The notes below the pieces were generated by a model. It was given only the letters and a program-made list of their open reading frames with translations, was not told the DNA's origin and did no database searches. Positions 35,224 to 44,607 of a stretch of DNA of 64,000 bases are shown here, in pieces. How positions within the stretch are numbered: the stretch's first letter is position 1; each line of letters starts with the position of its first letter. The position numbers and the translations under genes are program-made. Source of the DNA: Serratia microhaemolytica (lineage in GTDB: Bacteria; Pseudomonadota; Gammaproteobacteria; Enterobacterales; Enterobacteriaceae); contig NZ_SBEF01000003.1 in NCBI RefSeq assembly GCF_004011885.1, forward strand, positions 1 through 64,000. The letters run 5' to 3'.

Positions 35224-35535
35224 CTAGTTAATCTGCCAACCCTCACGTTGTAAATCGATCTGCCCTTGGGGGTTAAAGTGAATGCCTTCAGCCCGTAGCG
35301 CTTGTCGTTGACGTTGGAAATCTTCTCCTTGCTGTGAAATCTGCCCATAACGATTGACCACGCGATGCCAAGGCAGTGTGCTGTTAGGTGGTAAATTGCG
35401 TAATACGCCACCAACCTGACGCGCTGCGCGCGGTGAGCCGGCCAGTTTTGCTACTGTGCCGTAAGTTGTCACCTTCCCGTAAGGGATGGCAGCGACGATC
35501 ATTATCACCCGTTGTTTGAAGCTATCTACTGACAT
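35224..35535 (-). CDS. ybaZ: Alkyltransferase-like protein Atl (YbaZ)
   Basis: 103 residues of the O6-alkylguanine-DNA alkyltransferase-like family. The motif normally PCHRV is PWHRVV here, Trp replacing the reactive Cys, which defines ATL proteins; AYGTVAKLAG-like GTVAKLAG and the Arg finger region are kept. ATLs bind O6-alkylguanine and recruit nucleotide-excision repair without transferring the alkyl group (established). Lies just upstream of tesB on the same strand, as in related enterobacteria. Confidence 0.93.
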   Translation of the reverse strand: MSVDSFKQRVIMIVAAIPYGKVTTYGTVAKLAGSPRAARQVGGVLRNLPPNSTLPWHRVVNRYGQISQQGEDFQRQRQALRAEGIHFNPQGQIDLQREGWQIN

Positions 35536-35849
35536 GCTTTATTTCCGTACTGCTGAGATACAATACATCTTGTTACAATTAGTGTACATTTTATTCCGAT
35601 CGGTGAGTGCATTTGTACAGCATAGAGCGAGTCGCGCTGTTAGCGAGTATCACTTTGATCGATAACTACAATCGATAACCACGCTCCTAGTGCCGTAGCC
35701 TGACATTTTGTCATTGATGAGAGCAGGGTTAAGCCTGGTCATCGACCGCATCAATGAGTGATATCTACCCGCGAGTTGCCAAGCTGCTGCTTAGATTAAC
35801 ACGATGTTTTCTGCTCGGTTAGTATTGCCGTTAAAGGAGTTTCACCGCC
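35536..35849. other. Intergenic region ybaZ to the WYL regulator
   Basis: 314 bases without a gene. AAAGGAG at 35834-35840 is the likely ribosome site of the following gene; two divergent promoters are expected. Confidence 0.5.
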
Positions 35850-36545
35850 ATGACACGTACCCAGCGCCTGCTTGAGTTGATGCAGCTATTGCGAGCATAC
35901 CGTTATCCGGTTACTGCCTTGATATTGGCGGAAAAGCTCAATATTAGTGTGCGCACACTTTATCGCGACATTCAGACACTTCAGCAGCAGGGAGTTGAAA
36001 TTGAAGGTAGTGCCGGTGTCGGTTACCGCTTGAAGTCGGATTACCTTCTTTCTGCACTGATGTTTAACCAACAAGAGGTTGAAGCGTTATCACTTGGGCT
36101 GGATTGGGTCTCGTGCCATACAGATCCTGAACTGCAAAAAGCGGCAAAAGAGGCACGAGTGAAGATCCACTCACTGTTGCCAGACAAGCTGGCACATGGC
36201 ATTGAGTATCCATCATTAATGATCGCCAGCGAGGGTAGCGATCAACTGCATGAGGTGATGCCGGAAATACGGCGCGCTATCCGTCAGCGCCGTAAACTCA
36301 AATTTACTTATCGTGATAAAGACGATGTTGTTTCATCACGCTTGGTTTGGCCTGTTGCTGTCGGTTTTTTCAACTCAGTGCGTATATTGGCTGGGTGGTG
36401 TGAGTTACGTCAGGCATTTAGACATTTTCGTCTCGACCGAATGATCAGTGTGCAAGTGATGCCGCAGCAGTATCCTAATAGCCGTCATCAACTGCTTAAA
36501 GCATGGCGAGAAGATGAAAATATGCTAGAAAAACAGACCTACTGA
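35850..36545 (+). CDS. HTH/WYL-domain transcriptional regulator (YafY-like)
   Basis: 231 residues. N-terminal winged helix (RTQRLLELMQLLRAYRYPV to LYRDIQTLQQQGV, residues 1-50, HTH_11/DeoR-like), then a WYL-type effector region near 145-200 (KLKFTYRDKDDVVSSRLVWPVAV, ILAGWCELRQAFRHFRLDRM). Such proteins are single-component regulators, some of them responding to DNA damage or ligands; the target is not known here. Followed by slt, 343 bases away. Confidence 0.82.
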   Translation: MTRTQRLLELMQLLRAYRYPVTALILAEKLNISVRTLYRDIQTLQQQGVEIEGSAGVGYRLKSDYLLSALMFNQQEVEALSLGLDWVSCHTDPELQKAAKEARVKIHSLLPDKLAHGIEYPSLMIASEGSDQLHEVMPEIRRAIRQRRKLKFTYRDKDDVVSSRLVWPVAVGFFNSVRILAGWCELRQAFRHFRLDRMISVQVMPQQYPNSRHQLLKAWREDENMLEKQTY

Positions 36546-36888
36546 CCAACACGGTCATGGCATCAGGTTGAACCAGAACAGTGAGAGTCAGCATTGTCGC
36601 CGGACCTGATGACTAACAACAAAATTCCAGTATCACATTGATTAAAAGTGGATTAGATATCCACACAAAATTTTTGTCGAAGTTATGGCGGAATTGCCGC
36701 CATTTGCGACTATGATACGCGCCAGAGAGTGACCTGATGTGCAGTGTTGGCACTGTGTTGGGGGTTGGCTCAAATTTTATGCTGTTATTGGGTCATGAGT
36801 ATTCACACTAATTGGAACTGGTAAAATAAAAAGTGAATATTTAATTGATTTTATTGTTTTTTTTAAGGTGGAGAGGAAACCGTTTAGT
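36546..36888. other. Intergenic region upstream of slt
   Basis: 343 bases with no gene. A/T-rich from about 36780 to 36865, with a T-run just before a GAGAGGA ribosome site; likely contains the slt promoter. Confidence 0.5.
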
Positions 36889-38820
36889 ATGATCAAAATA
36901 GGAAGAGTATGCCTAGCGGTGGTTGGGCTTTATTTTTGTACCTCTTCTGGTATGGTGCTCTCCGGAGCGCTCGATGAGCAGCGTCAGCGTTACCAGCAAA
37001 TTACCCAAGCGTGGGATAGAAACCAGATCGAGCTGGTCGAGAAGTTAATGCCGGCGCTGGAAAACTATCCGCTCTATCCCTACCTTGAGCATCGTCGACT
37101 GATGGAAACGATGCCGAGCGTTAGCCGGCTTCAGATTGAACAGTTCTTACGGAAGTATCCCGATTTGGCCGTCGCCGATTCACTTACCAATGCTTTTATC
37201 AACGAACTTGCTCGGCGTGAAGATTGGCCGGGAGTGCTGGCATTTAGTCGACAGGAACCAAAAACAGTTGAGGCCCGTTGCCACTATCATTATGCCAAGT
37301 GGCGCGTTGGTGAGGCACACGCAGCATGGCGTGGTGTTGAGCAACTTTGGTTAACCGGCAGTTCGTTACCACGCGCTTGTGACAGTCTGTTAACGGCATG
37401 GCGTGCAGCGGACCAGCAAACTGCGCTTCAAACCCTCACGCGTATGGCATTAGTACTCAAGGAGGGAGGTAATGGTTTATTGGCTGAACTTTCACGCCAA
37501 CTTCCCAGTGATCATCAGCCGTTGGGCAGTGCCTTATTGCGTTTGCAAAAAGACCCGTCCACCCTAGGTGCATTTGTGCGTAGTGAGCCAGCCAGCGATT
37601 TTAGCCGTTCAGTCAGTGGGATTGTGCTGGCTAAGTTGGCACGCCAGGATGTTGAAAAAGCACGTCTGTTGCTACCAACTTTAGTTGAGTTGCAAAAAAT
37701 GAGTGCGCCGGAGAAGGTGGCACTTGAAGAAGCAGTGGCGGCGCGTTTAATCGGCAATGAGGCGAACAGTAAGCAGGCAGAGTGGCGTGATCAGGTGCTG
37801 GAACGTAGTCAGTCGGTAGCATTGCTTGAACGACGTATTCGTTTGGCGTTGGCGACGGCAGATCGCGACGGGCTTAAGTTTTGGCTTGAGCGTCTGCCTG
37901 AGCAGGCGCGTAGCAAAGAGGAGTGGCAGTATTGGCGTGCCATCTCTTTGCTTGAAAATGGTGAAGAAGATAAAGGCCGGGATATATTGCGCCGTTTGGT
38001 AAGAAAGCGTGGTTTTTATCCGATGGTGGCAGCGCAAAAACTAAATATGCCACATTTGATTCGGGTCGAAGTGGCTCGTAGACCTGAGCCTGGGTTGAGC
38101 CAACGGTTAGAGATTGCTCGTGTACGTGAGCTGCTCCATTGGAATTTGGATGAGTTGGCGCGTAATGAGTGGAAAGTGTTTGTTGCTAATCACAACCGAT
38201 TGGAGCAGGAGGCGCTAGCGCGTTATGCCTTTGAGCAGCAATGGGTCGATTTGAGCGTTCAGGCGACCATTGTGGGCAAGCTTTGGGATCATTTGGAAGA
38301 GCGTTTTCCCGTGGGTTGGCCACAGGAGTTTCGTCACGCGACGGATGATAAAGCGATTAGCTTGAGTTATGCCATGGCGATTGCGCGCCAGGAGAGTGCT
38401 TGGGATCCGAAAGCGCGTTCTCCAGTGGGAGCTACCGGGCTGATGCAACTGATGCCGCGAACTGCACAGGATACCGCCAAGAAATTTGCGATTACCGATT
38501 ATCGTGATAAAAGCCAATTAGTAGAGCCGCAAATGAACATTAAAATAGGCACTCAGTATCTTGAGTCGGTCTATCAGCAGTTTGACCATAACCGTATTTT
38601 GGCGTCAGCAGCCTATAATGCTGGGCCTGCACGAGTAAAAAGTTGGCTGAATAACAGTAATGGGCGGTTGGATTCAGTTGCTTTTATTGAGAGTATTCCA
38701 TTTGCCGAGACACGCGGTTACGTAAAAAATGTACTGGCATATGATGCGTTTTATCGTTACTTTCTGCACCATCAGCCGACAAAAATTCTCACTGATGCCG
38801 AGTGGCAGCGGCACTATTGA
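36889..38820 (+). CDS. slt: Soluble lytic murein transglycosylase
   Basis: 643 residues, as in E. coli Slt70. Signal peptide near 1-28, a long alpha-superhelical U-domain rich in Arg and Leu, then the C-terminal SLT domain: catalytic Glu502 in ARQESAWDP, GATGLMQLMPRTA and AAYNAGPARV. It cleaves peptidoglycan glycan strands with release of 1,6-anhydro-muropeptides. ATG 36889 is chosen over GTG 36868 for a normal signal peptide. Followed by trpR as in E. coli. Confidence 0.95.
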   Translation: MIKIGRVCLAVVGLYFCTSSGMVLSGALDEQRQRYQQITQAWDRNQIELVEKLMPALENYPLYPYLEHRRLMETMPSVSRLQIEQFLRKYPDLAVADSLTNAFINELARREDWPGVLAFSRQEPKTVEARCHYHYAKWRVGEAHAAWRGVEQLWLTGSSLPRACDSLLTAWRAADQQTALQTLTRMALVLKEGGNGLLAELSRQLPSDHQPLGSALLRLQKDPSTLGAFVRSEPASDFSRSVSGIVLAKLARQDVEKARLLLPTLVELQKMSAPEKVALEEAVAARLIGNEANSKQAEWRDQVLERSQSVALLERRIRLALATADRDGLKFWLERLPEQARSKEEWQYWRAISLLENGEEDKGRDILRRLVRKRGFYPMVAAQKLNMPHLIRVEVARRPEPGLSQRLEIARVRELLHWNLDELARNEWKVFVANHNRLEQEALARYAFEQQWVDLSVQATIVGKLWDHLEERFPVGWPQEFRHATDDKAISLSYAMAIARQESAWDPKARSPVGATGLMQLMPRTAQDTAKKFAITDYRDKSQLVEPQMNIKIGTQYLESVYQQFDHNRILASAAYNAGPARVKSWLNNSNGRLDSVAFIESIPFAETRGYVKNVLAYDAFYRYFLHHQPTKILTDAEWQRHY

Positions 38821-38866
38821 TGGCAATAGCTCTGGTACTTCCCATTCATAATGTATGGTGGCAACA

Positions 38867-39196
38867 ATGACCCAATCATCTTCAAACGATCAACTGCTTG
38901 CTACAGCGGAGAACCGCGATTGGCAGCGTGTGATGACACTACTGCAACAGGCAGTGGCGCAGAATTTGCACCAACCGTTGATGCAGTTGTTGCTCACCCC
39001 AGATGAGCGCAGCGCACTCAGTACCCGAGTACGTATTATTCAAGAGCTAATGCGCGGTGAAATGAGTCAGCGAGATTTGAAAAATGAGCTGGGAGCAGGG
39101 ATCGCGACGGTAACACGTGGTTCAAATAGCTTAAAGGCTGCCAGCCCACAGTTGAAACAGTGGTTAGAACAGCAATTATTGGCTGAGGATAGATGA
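38867..39196 (+). CDS. trpR: Trp operon repressor
   Basis: 109 residues, matching the E. coli TrpR length. Contains [20 protein letters not shown] and the HTH segment [25 protein letters not shown]. Binds operators as a dimer when loaded with tryptophan. The start at ATG 38867 is supported by GGTGG upstream; an earlier ATG at 38855 is possible. No clear trp operator was seen in front of it, so autoregulation could not be confirmed. Confidence 0.93.
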   Translation: MTQSSSNDQLLATAENRDWQRVMTLLQQAVAQNLHQPLMQLLLTPDERSALSTRVRIIQELMRGEMSQRDLKNELGAGIATVTRGSNSLKAASPQLKQWLEQQLLAEDR

Positions 39197-39415
39197 TCGG
39201 CTCAATTTGTGCCGCTGACTTGAACAGTTGGCACGGTGCAAAAAGTGTGGCAGACAAGGCAGGGTGAGCGCAGCTAGATCGCTGGCCAAAATTTGAACGG
39301 CAACTTGGTGGCGGTAAATCGTATAGGTGCTGAGCTGGCGCACTCCTCAACGTAAGCGGAGGTAGGCCAGCTTCAGGTGGGGCATGGTAGCCACAGAAAC
39401 ATTATCGATAGGTTG

Positions 39416-39958
39416 TTATAGTACAGGTACAGGCTGGTTTTGCTGTTGATACACTGGGTTGCAGAATGGTACCAGTGCCAGTAGCAGTGCTTGATGGTAA
39501 ACGCTGGTGCGACTCAGTTTACCATCGGTGAACAGCCCGATTGCACCACCTTGCCGTTTCAGATCGCGGTTGCCAGTCAGTAAGGCGATTTCACTGCCCA
39601 ACTCACGTCCAGTGCGGATACCTTCTAATACCAACTCTGGCAGCATCAGGCTGGCAGAGCGAGATTCACCACGGATGGTTGGGTTTTCTACCGTCATCCA
39701 GGCGAAAGTCATGTTTTCTTCAATGCCTGCTTCCACGCCAACCCAGAAATCGGCTTCAGGTCTTACTTGCCGTGCTTCCATCACACGTTGACGGGCACCG
39801 CTGCGTGTTTCTGCATTTCCCATCGGTTGTAATGAGACTCCGCTAGCGACATCAACAGGTTCGAGGCGGAATTGATCAGCACCAAAGGTGTCGGCAAAGG
39901 CCAACTCAATCGCTTTAATCTTGGCTGGATTCGTCGTTGCTGCGATAACATGATACAT
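39416..39958 (-). CDS. yjjX: Inosine/xanthosine triphosphatase
   Basis: 180 residues of the YjjX family: N-terminal [18 protein letters not shown], the acidic segment [10 protein letters not shown] and the C-terminal [20 protein letters not shown] are characteristic. It hydrolyses ITP and XTP to the monophosphates, clearing damaged purine nucleotides. Convergent with trpR, close to the E. coli order. Confidence 0.95.
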   Translation of the reverse strand: MYHVIAATTNPAKIKAIELAFADTFGADQFRLEPVDVASGVSLQPMGNAETRSGARQRVMEARQVRPEADFWVGVEAGIEENMTFAWMTVENPTIRGESRSASLMLPELVLEGIRTGRELGSEIALLTGNRDLKRQGGAIGLFTDGKLSRTSVYHQALLLALVPFCNPVYQQQNQPVPVL

Positions 39959-40168
39959 AGCGGGTATAGCTCCCTTAAATATTGAGTTCTACGTTGCCTA
40001 CTCTGGCCGGATAGGTGCGAGCATTCACCATTCAGCGCGAGTTGCCAAACGACGCTAGCTCGATCTTCGTTTATGTCACATAAGCGATATGGCACAGAAA
40101 CTGCCAGCTAAAATAGCGCCTATCGCTCTCCAGATGGTTGGTTGGGCTAGCATGTTACTCCAGCATCA

Positions 40169-40702
40169 CTAGTTATGGCAAAGCAGATCAGGAAGAAACA
40201 GCTCATGAATCAGTAATGGGCTACCATCAAGAAACAGGCGTGAACGTCGTCCCCATACGGTAGCAGCACGACAGTAGGGGTTGGATAAAATCTCGAAATT
40301 GGCCAATTGCAGGTGGTCACGTGGCACAAATTCAGCCGCAAATAGCCGATCGCCTATTGGTTGCGCAGCAGAGACGGTCGATGCATTTTGCATAAGCACC
40401 GAGTTGGTAAACAGCGTCCAGGCAAGGATTGCTGGTCCGTGATCACCATGTAAAATTACTGTGCGGCAGACTCCCTGGGTACTGGTAGACGCGACCAGTT
40501 GTTGCTCTTCACATGAAAAATCAACAGTCTGGTTGCCCAACCACGTTAATGAAAAATGCTGATGATGGCGGCGTAGCCGCTGGGTTAACGAGCAGGGTTC
40601 CAGTAACCAGGGGCGCAATGGTTGCGGGAATGGGTAAGATTCCGCAGGCTGCCATGCGCTGGTTCGTATTAACGGAATGGGGAGAGTAACAACATTGTGC
40701 AT
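40169..40702 (-). CDS. Divergent chorismate lyase (UbiC-like)
   Basis: 177 residues. The C-terminus WGRRSRLFLDGSPLLIHELFLP is close to UbiC and keeps the catalytic Glu; an Arg in GVCRTVIL matches the substrate-binding Arg. N-terminus and middle are more divergent than between enterobacterial UbiC proteins as I recall them. The reaction would be chorismate to 4-hydroxybenzoate plus pyruvate, which starts ubiquinone synthesis. UbiC normally sits next to ubiA; here no ubiA is present, and yjjX follows on the same strand after 210 bases. It may be a relocated ubiC or a second lyase. Confidence 0.75.
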   Translation of the reverse strand: MHNVVTLPIPLIRTSAWQPAESYPFPQPLRPWLLEPCSLTQRLRRHHQHFSLTWLGNQTVDFSCEEQQLVASTSTQGVCRTVILHGDHGPAILAWTLFTNSVLMQNASTVSAAQPIGDRLFAAEFVPRDHLQLANFEILSNPYCRAATVWGRRSRLFLDGSPLLIHELFLPDLLCHN

Positions 40703-40961
40703 TACGAGTTTACCCGTGAGTTGCCGGTTGGTCTTTCAGCCGGCCATTATCGATAAATTGACGGTAAAAAGTAAGTGTTAGTGTGTTGGCAGCGAGAGAC
40801 ATAGACAATCATCGTGCCAGTTGCTGAGGTCAATAGTGAGTGCAAGCTAACCAAACCAGCGTTTACGTCATTTGGGTTGTATAGTTTATTTTGATATACT
40901 TAACACTACTTCGCTGCCAATCTGACTGGGTTGGCGATCTACTTTTCCATCGGATAGCATC

Positions 40962-41405
40962 ATGTTGACTCAACTTTTGACCGCAGAGGTCATCCGAATT
41001 GAACCTACTGCGCGTGACTGGCGTCATGCGATTGAGCTGGCAACCGCCCCACTACTGGCGAAAGGCATCATCAATCCCTCCTATGTGAACGCTCTTTTTA
41101 GTTCCCACGAGAAGCTAGGCCCTTACTATGTGTTGGGACCTGGTATTGCTATGCCTCATGCTCGCCCAGAAGATGGCGTAAACTGTTTAGGCTTGGGCTT
41201 GACGGTGATCAAACAGGGCGTGAATTTTGGTTCGGATGGCAATGATCCGGTCTATTTGTTGATCACGCTGGCGGCCAGTGATAGCAACTCTCATGTTGAA
41301 ACCATCGCTCAGTTAGCCGAGTTGTTTATGAATGAAGCCGACGTGTCGGCGATTATTGCTGCCGAGACGAAAGACGAGATACTGCGCATCTTGGCGCGTT
41401 ATTAA
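40962..41405 (+). CDS. PTS EIIA component, ascorbate/mannitol type (UlaC-like)
   Basis: 147 residues of the PTS_EIIA_2 fold. The phosphorylated His is in GPGIAMPHARPEDG (about residue 68), and TLAASDSNSHVETIAQLAELF is the conserved second His motif. It receives phosphate from HPr and passes it to the EIIB encoded 38 bases downstream. First gene of a three-gene operon EIIA-EIIB-EIIC; no catabolic enzymes of the ula type are adjacent, so the sugar is inferred, not proven. Confidence 0.88.
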   Translation: MLTQLLTAEVIRIEPTARDWRHAIELATAPLLAKGIINPSYVNALFSSHEKLGPYYVLGPGIAMPHARPEDGVNCLGLGLTVIKQGVNFGSDGNDPVYLLITLAASDSNSHVETIAQLAELFMNEADVSAIIAAETKDEILRILARY

Positions 41406-41443
41406 TTGGCGCTGATTGGCGCATTGAACAGAGGAAGTAAGTG

Positions 41444-41731
41444 ATGAAAATTTTGGTTGTCTGTGGTCATGGTCTTGGTACTAGTCTGATGATGGAGATG
41501 AGTATCAAAACGATTTTAAAAGAGTTGTCAGTCACTGCGGACGTTGATCACCGTGATCTGGCTTCTGCTGGTACAGAAACGGCGGAAATATTTGTAGCTA
41601 CCCGTGATATTGCTGAACAACTGCAAGCAATGGGAGTGAATGGCCGTTTGGTAGCGCTTGATAATATGGTCGATAAGGCAGCAATGAAAGAGAAAATTTC
41701 TGCTGCGTTGCGTGAGCTTGGTGCGTTGTAA
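41444..41731 (+). CDS. PTS EIIB component (UlaB-like)
   Basis: 95 residues. The lactate-like fold starts with the phosphoryl-Cys loop VVCGHGLGTSLMM (Cys near residue 8), as in UlaB/SgaB. It transfers phosphate to the sugar bound in EIIC. ATG 41444 with a GAGGAAG site; a GTG three bases upstream is an alternative. Next is EIIC. Confidence 0.9.
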   Translation: MKILVVCGHGLGTSLMMEMSIKTILKELSVTADVDHRDLASAGTETAEIFVATRDIAEQLQAMGVNGRLVALDNMVDKAAMKEKISAALRELGAL

Positions 41732-41782
41732 CACCTCTGTTTGCGGCCCGAGGGCCGCCTCTATGACTGTCTGGAACTGACT

Positions 41783-43039
41783 ATGGCGTTTTTCAATTTT
41801 CTGATGTTTGATGTGCTCTCTGAACCAGCAGTACTGGTTGGTCTTATTGCACTGATCGGTTTGATTGCTCAGAAAAAACCGGTAACTGAGTGTATTAAAG
41901 GTACAGTTAAAACCATCATGGGTTTTGTCATTTTGGGGGCTGGTGCCACTTTGGTGATTAACTCTCTGGGTGACTTTGCCACCATTTTCCAACACGCCTT
42001 TGGTATTAAGGGGGTGGTGCCGAACAATGAAGCGATTGTTTCGATCGCTCAGAAGTCGTTTGGTAAAGAGATGGCGATGATTATGTTTTTCGCCATGTTG
42101 GTGAATATCCTGATTGCTCGTTTTACGCCGTGGAAGTTTATCTTTTTGACCGGCCACCACACGATGTTTATGTCGATGATGGTGGCTGCTATTCTTGCTG
42201 CGGGTGGCATGTCGGGCGTGGCGCTGATCGCGGTCGGTAGCCTTGTGGTAGGGGTAACGATGGTGCTGTTCCCAGCATTGGCGCACCCTTACATGAAGCA
42301 GATCACCGGTTCTGACGATGTTGCACTGGGGCATTTCTCGACCATTTCCTATGTGTTGGCCGGTTTTATTGGTGCCAAACTGGGTAACAAAGCACACAGT
42401 AGTGAAGATGTGCAAGTGCCGAAAAGTCTGCTTTTCCTGCGTGATACTCCGGTGGCGATCTCGTTCACTATGGGGATCATTTTCATCATCACTTCGCTGT
42501 TTGCCGGTGCAGAGTTTGTTGCAACCCTCTCTAAGGGTAAGCATTGGTTGATGTTCTCGTTGCTGCAATCAATCACGTTTGCTGCGGGCGTGTACATCAT
42601 TCTGCAAGGGGTGCGCATGGTGATCGCCGAAATTGTGCCGGCGTTCAAAGGCATTTCTGATAAGTTAGTGCCGAATGCTAAGCCAGCACTGGATTGTCCA
42701 ATTGTATTTCCCTATGCCCCGAATGCGGTGTTACTCGGCTTTTTAGCCAGCTTCACTGCTGGGCTGCTGGGCATGGTTTTGCTTTACCTGGTTGGGCTAA
42801 CAGTGATTATTCCTGGTGTGGTGCCGCACTTTTTTGTCGGTGCCGCTGCAGGTGTGTTTGGTAATGCAACCGGTGGACGTCGTGGTGCTTTGCTAGGTGC
42901 TTTCGCCAACGGTTTGCTGATCACCTTCCTGCCAGTTTTCCTGCTGCCGGTGCTGGGTGATCTTGGCTTTGCGAATACTACATTCAGTGATGCTGATTTC
43001 GGTGTGGTTGGCATTCTGCTGGGTTTGATTGTGCGTTAA
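41783..43039 (+). CDS. PTS EIIC component, ascorbate type (UlaA/SgaT-like)
   Basis: 418 residues with about ten hydrophobic helices and the UlaA-type signatures GHHTMFMSMMVAAIL and GNATGGRRGALLGAFANGLLITF near the C-terminus. About 45 residues shorter than E. coli UlaA as I recall it; the fold appears complete. ATG 41783 is chosen over the ORF start at 41741, which lies in the upstream gap. A strong terminator follows (43073-43107), closing the operon. The substrate may be ascorbate or a related compound. Confidence 0.88.
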   Translation: MAFFNFLMFDVLSEPAVLVGLIALIGLIAQKKPVTECIKGTVKTIMGFVILGAGATLVINSLGDFATIFQHAFGIKGVVPNNEAIVSIAQKSFGKEMAMIMFFAMLVNILIARFTPWKFIFLTGHHTMFMSMMVAAILAAGGMSGVALIAVGSLVVGVTMVLFPALAHPYMKQITGSDDVALGHFSTISYVLAGFIGAKLGNKAHSSEDVQVPKSLLFLRDTPVAISFTMGIIFIITSLFAGAEFVATLSKGKHWLMFSLLQSITFAAGVYIILQGVRMVIAEIVPAFKGISDKLVPNAKPALDCPIVFPYAPNAVLLGFLASFTAGLLGMVLLYLVGLTVIIPGVVPHFFVGAAAGVFGNATGGRRGALLGAFANGLLITFLPVFLLPVLGDLGFANTTFSDADFGVVGILLGLIVR

Positions 43040-43072
43040 ATAGTCATTTGGTGTTTAAAAAAGCCACCTCAG

Positions 43073-43107
43073 AATACCGGTCAGGATTTCCTGGCCGGTA
43101 TTTTTTT
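43073..43107 (+). terminator. Strong intrinsic terminator of the PTS operon
   Basis: AATACCGG (43073-43080) pairs with CCGGTATT (43095-43102), and an inner CAGG/CCTG extends the stem; seven or more T follow. Classical rho-independent form. Confidence 0.9.
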
Positions 43108-43266
43108 ATGTTTAATCATCAGCAAGATCATGCTATTCAATCGAGTCTGTGCTTATTGTGGTTCAATCACACTTGAATAAAGGGAACTTATCGGTAAATA
43201 TATCGTCTTAAGCGATGTTTTTAGATAAATATGAAACATTCAAACTTAATTAAGGGTTTTAACGAT

Positions 43267-43773
43267 ATGAATAAGCAAAATCGTCTGTTGCTGGCGTTGA
43301 GCGTGGCTAGCGTACTGGTAACCGGTAGCGTGCAGGCTGGGGTGCTTGATTCACTGAGTAGTGCGATTGGTGGCTTAACAAAACCAGGCAGTAGTAACAC
43401 CACAAGCACTGCCAACAGCGCTAACACGTTATCACTTTCTACATTGACCGATTTACTCAATGGTGGCGATTCTGCCTTGAGTGCGAAAACAATGGGTAAT
43501 GCCGCCGGTATTTTGGAGTATTGCGTCAAGAATAATATCTTGTCGCAGAGTGGTACTGATCTGGTTAAAAATCAGTTGCTGGATAAATTAGGGCTAAATA
43601 CGCCCGCCAGCGCTAATAATCAGGATTATCAACAAGGATTGGCTGGGCTGCTAAACACCAATAATGGTCAACAGGTTGATTTGGCAAGTCTGGATATGTC
43701 AAAAATCACCGAGCAGGTGAAGCACAAGGCGTGTGAGCTGGTGCTGGATCAGGGTAAGTCATTTCTGTTCTAA
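43267..43773 (+). CDS. yjjA: DUF2501 secreted protein (YjjA-type)
   Basis: 168 residues. Signal peptide 1-24 (MNKQNRLLLALSVASVLVTG, cut after VQA), then a mature part with Ser/Thr/Asn-rich linker and a helical core ending in the Cys-containing HKACELVLDQGKSFLF. Matches DUF2501. Periplasmic, function not established. ATG 43267 is chosen for the signal peptide; the frame also opens at 43231. Confidence 0.82.
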   Translation: MNKQNRLLLALSVASVLVTGSVQAGVLDSLSSAIGGLTKPGSSNTTSTANSANTLSLSTLTDLLNGGDSALSAKTMGNAAGILEYCVKNNILSQSGTDLVKNQLLDKLGLNTPASANNQDYQQGLAGLLNTNNGQQVDLASLDMSKITEQVKHKACELVLDQGKSFLF

Positions 43774-43829
43774 CGGTTAATCACCGCTGGCAGTGTTTAT
43801 TGCCTGAATGGCATCGCACTGTGAAGGAG

Positions 43830-43850
43830 AGGGCACTGGGTCGGTGCCCT
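43830..43850. terminator. Hairpin between convergent yjjA and fldA
   Basis: AGGGCAC (43830-43836) with GTGCCCT (43844-43850), loop of 7. No T-tract on either side, but it lies between two convergent genes and could act as a bidirectional terminator. Confidence 0.4.
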
Positions 43851-43863
43851 GCTCTGATGCGGG

Positions 43864-44403
43864 TTAGCCAATGATTTCATCCAGGCTTAGCTCATCACGG
43901 ATCTGCTGTACCCACGCTTCTACCCGTTGGGCAGTCAGTTCAGGTTGGCGATCTTCGTCGATCGCCAGACCGATAAAGTGTTGTTCATCAGCCAGCCCTT
44001 TAGAGGCTTCAAAATGGTAACCGGCGGTTGACCAGTTGCCGACAATGACCGCACCACGCGGCTCGATGATGTCACGGATGGTGCCCATCGCATCACAGAA
44101 ATATTCCGCATAATCTTCCTGATCACCACAGCCGAACAGCGCCACTAATTTTCCATTAAAGTCAATCTCTTCCAGTGTTGGGAAGAAGTCATCCCAGTCA
44201 CACTGTGCTTCACCGTAGTACCAAGTTGGGATACCAAGCAGCAGGATATCAAATGCTTCCAGATCCTGTTTACTGCTTTTCGCGATGTCGTGCAGTACAG
44301 CGACATCTTTCTGGTACTTTTGCTGAAGAATTTTTTGGATCATCTTGGCAATGTTTTCGGTATTGCCAGTATCGCTGCCAAAGAAAATACCTACCTGAGC
44401 CAT
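43864..44403 (-). CDS. fldA: Flavodoxin I
   Basis: 179 residues. The FMN phosphate loop is GSDTGNTENIAK near the N-terminus; FMN-stacking segments TWYYGEAQCDWDD and GCGDQEDYAEYFCD are present. Essential electron carrier for reductive biosynthesis and radical-SAM enzymes such as LipA. Start ATG 44403 matches the E. coli N-terminus; an eight-codon longer frame exists. Followed upstream by ybfE and ybfF in the normal block. Confidence 0.96.
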   Translation of the reverse strand: MAQVGIFFGSDTGNTENIAKMIQKILQQKYQKDVAVLHDIAKSSKQDLEAFDILLLGIPTWYYGEAQCDWDDFFPTLEEIDFNGKLVALFGCGDQEDYAEYFCDAMGTIRDIIEPRGAVIVGNWSTAGYHFEASKGLADEQHFIGLAIDEDRQPELTAQRVEAWVQQIRDELSLDEIIG

Positions 44404-44607
44404 ATCAAATATAACCTTTTTATTCAATTAACTGCATCAAAAACGTCACCACAACCGACTATCAAACCCTGCTGTTATTGAGCAGCCAACGCTGTATACG
44501 ATCTGTTTTCTGCTGTTGTCCCGTGAGCAATCAACCAGTTCAATTGGCTGACGATTCTGTACATGTCAGCAACTCTGTGCACCACCGCAAGGGTTAAAAC
44601 AGGCGGT

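Noticed and set aside
41528-42568. 346-residue minus-strand frame opposite the PTS genes
   Set aside because: A shadow of the EIIB/EIIC genes, rich in His, Arg and Gln as expected from the antisense of membrane-protein codons.
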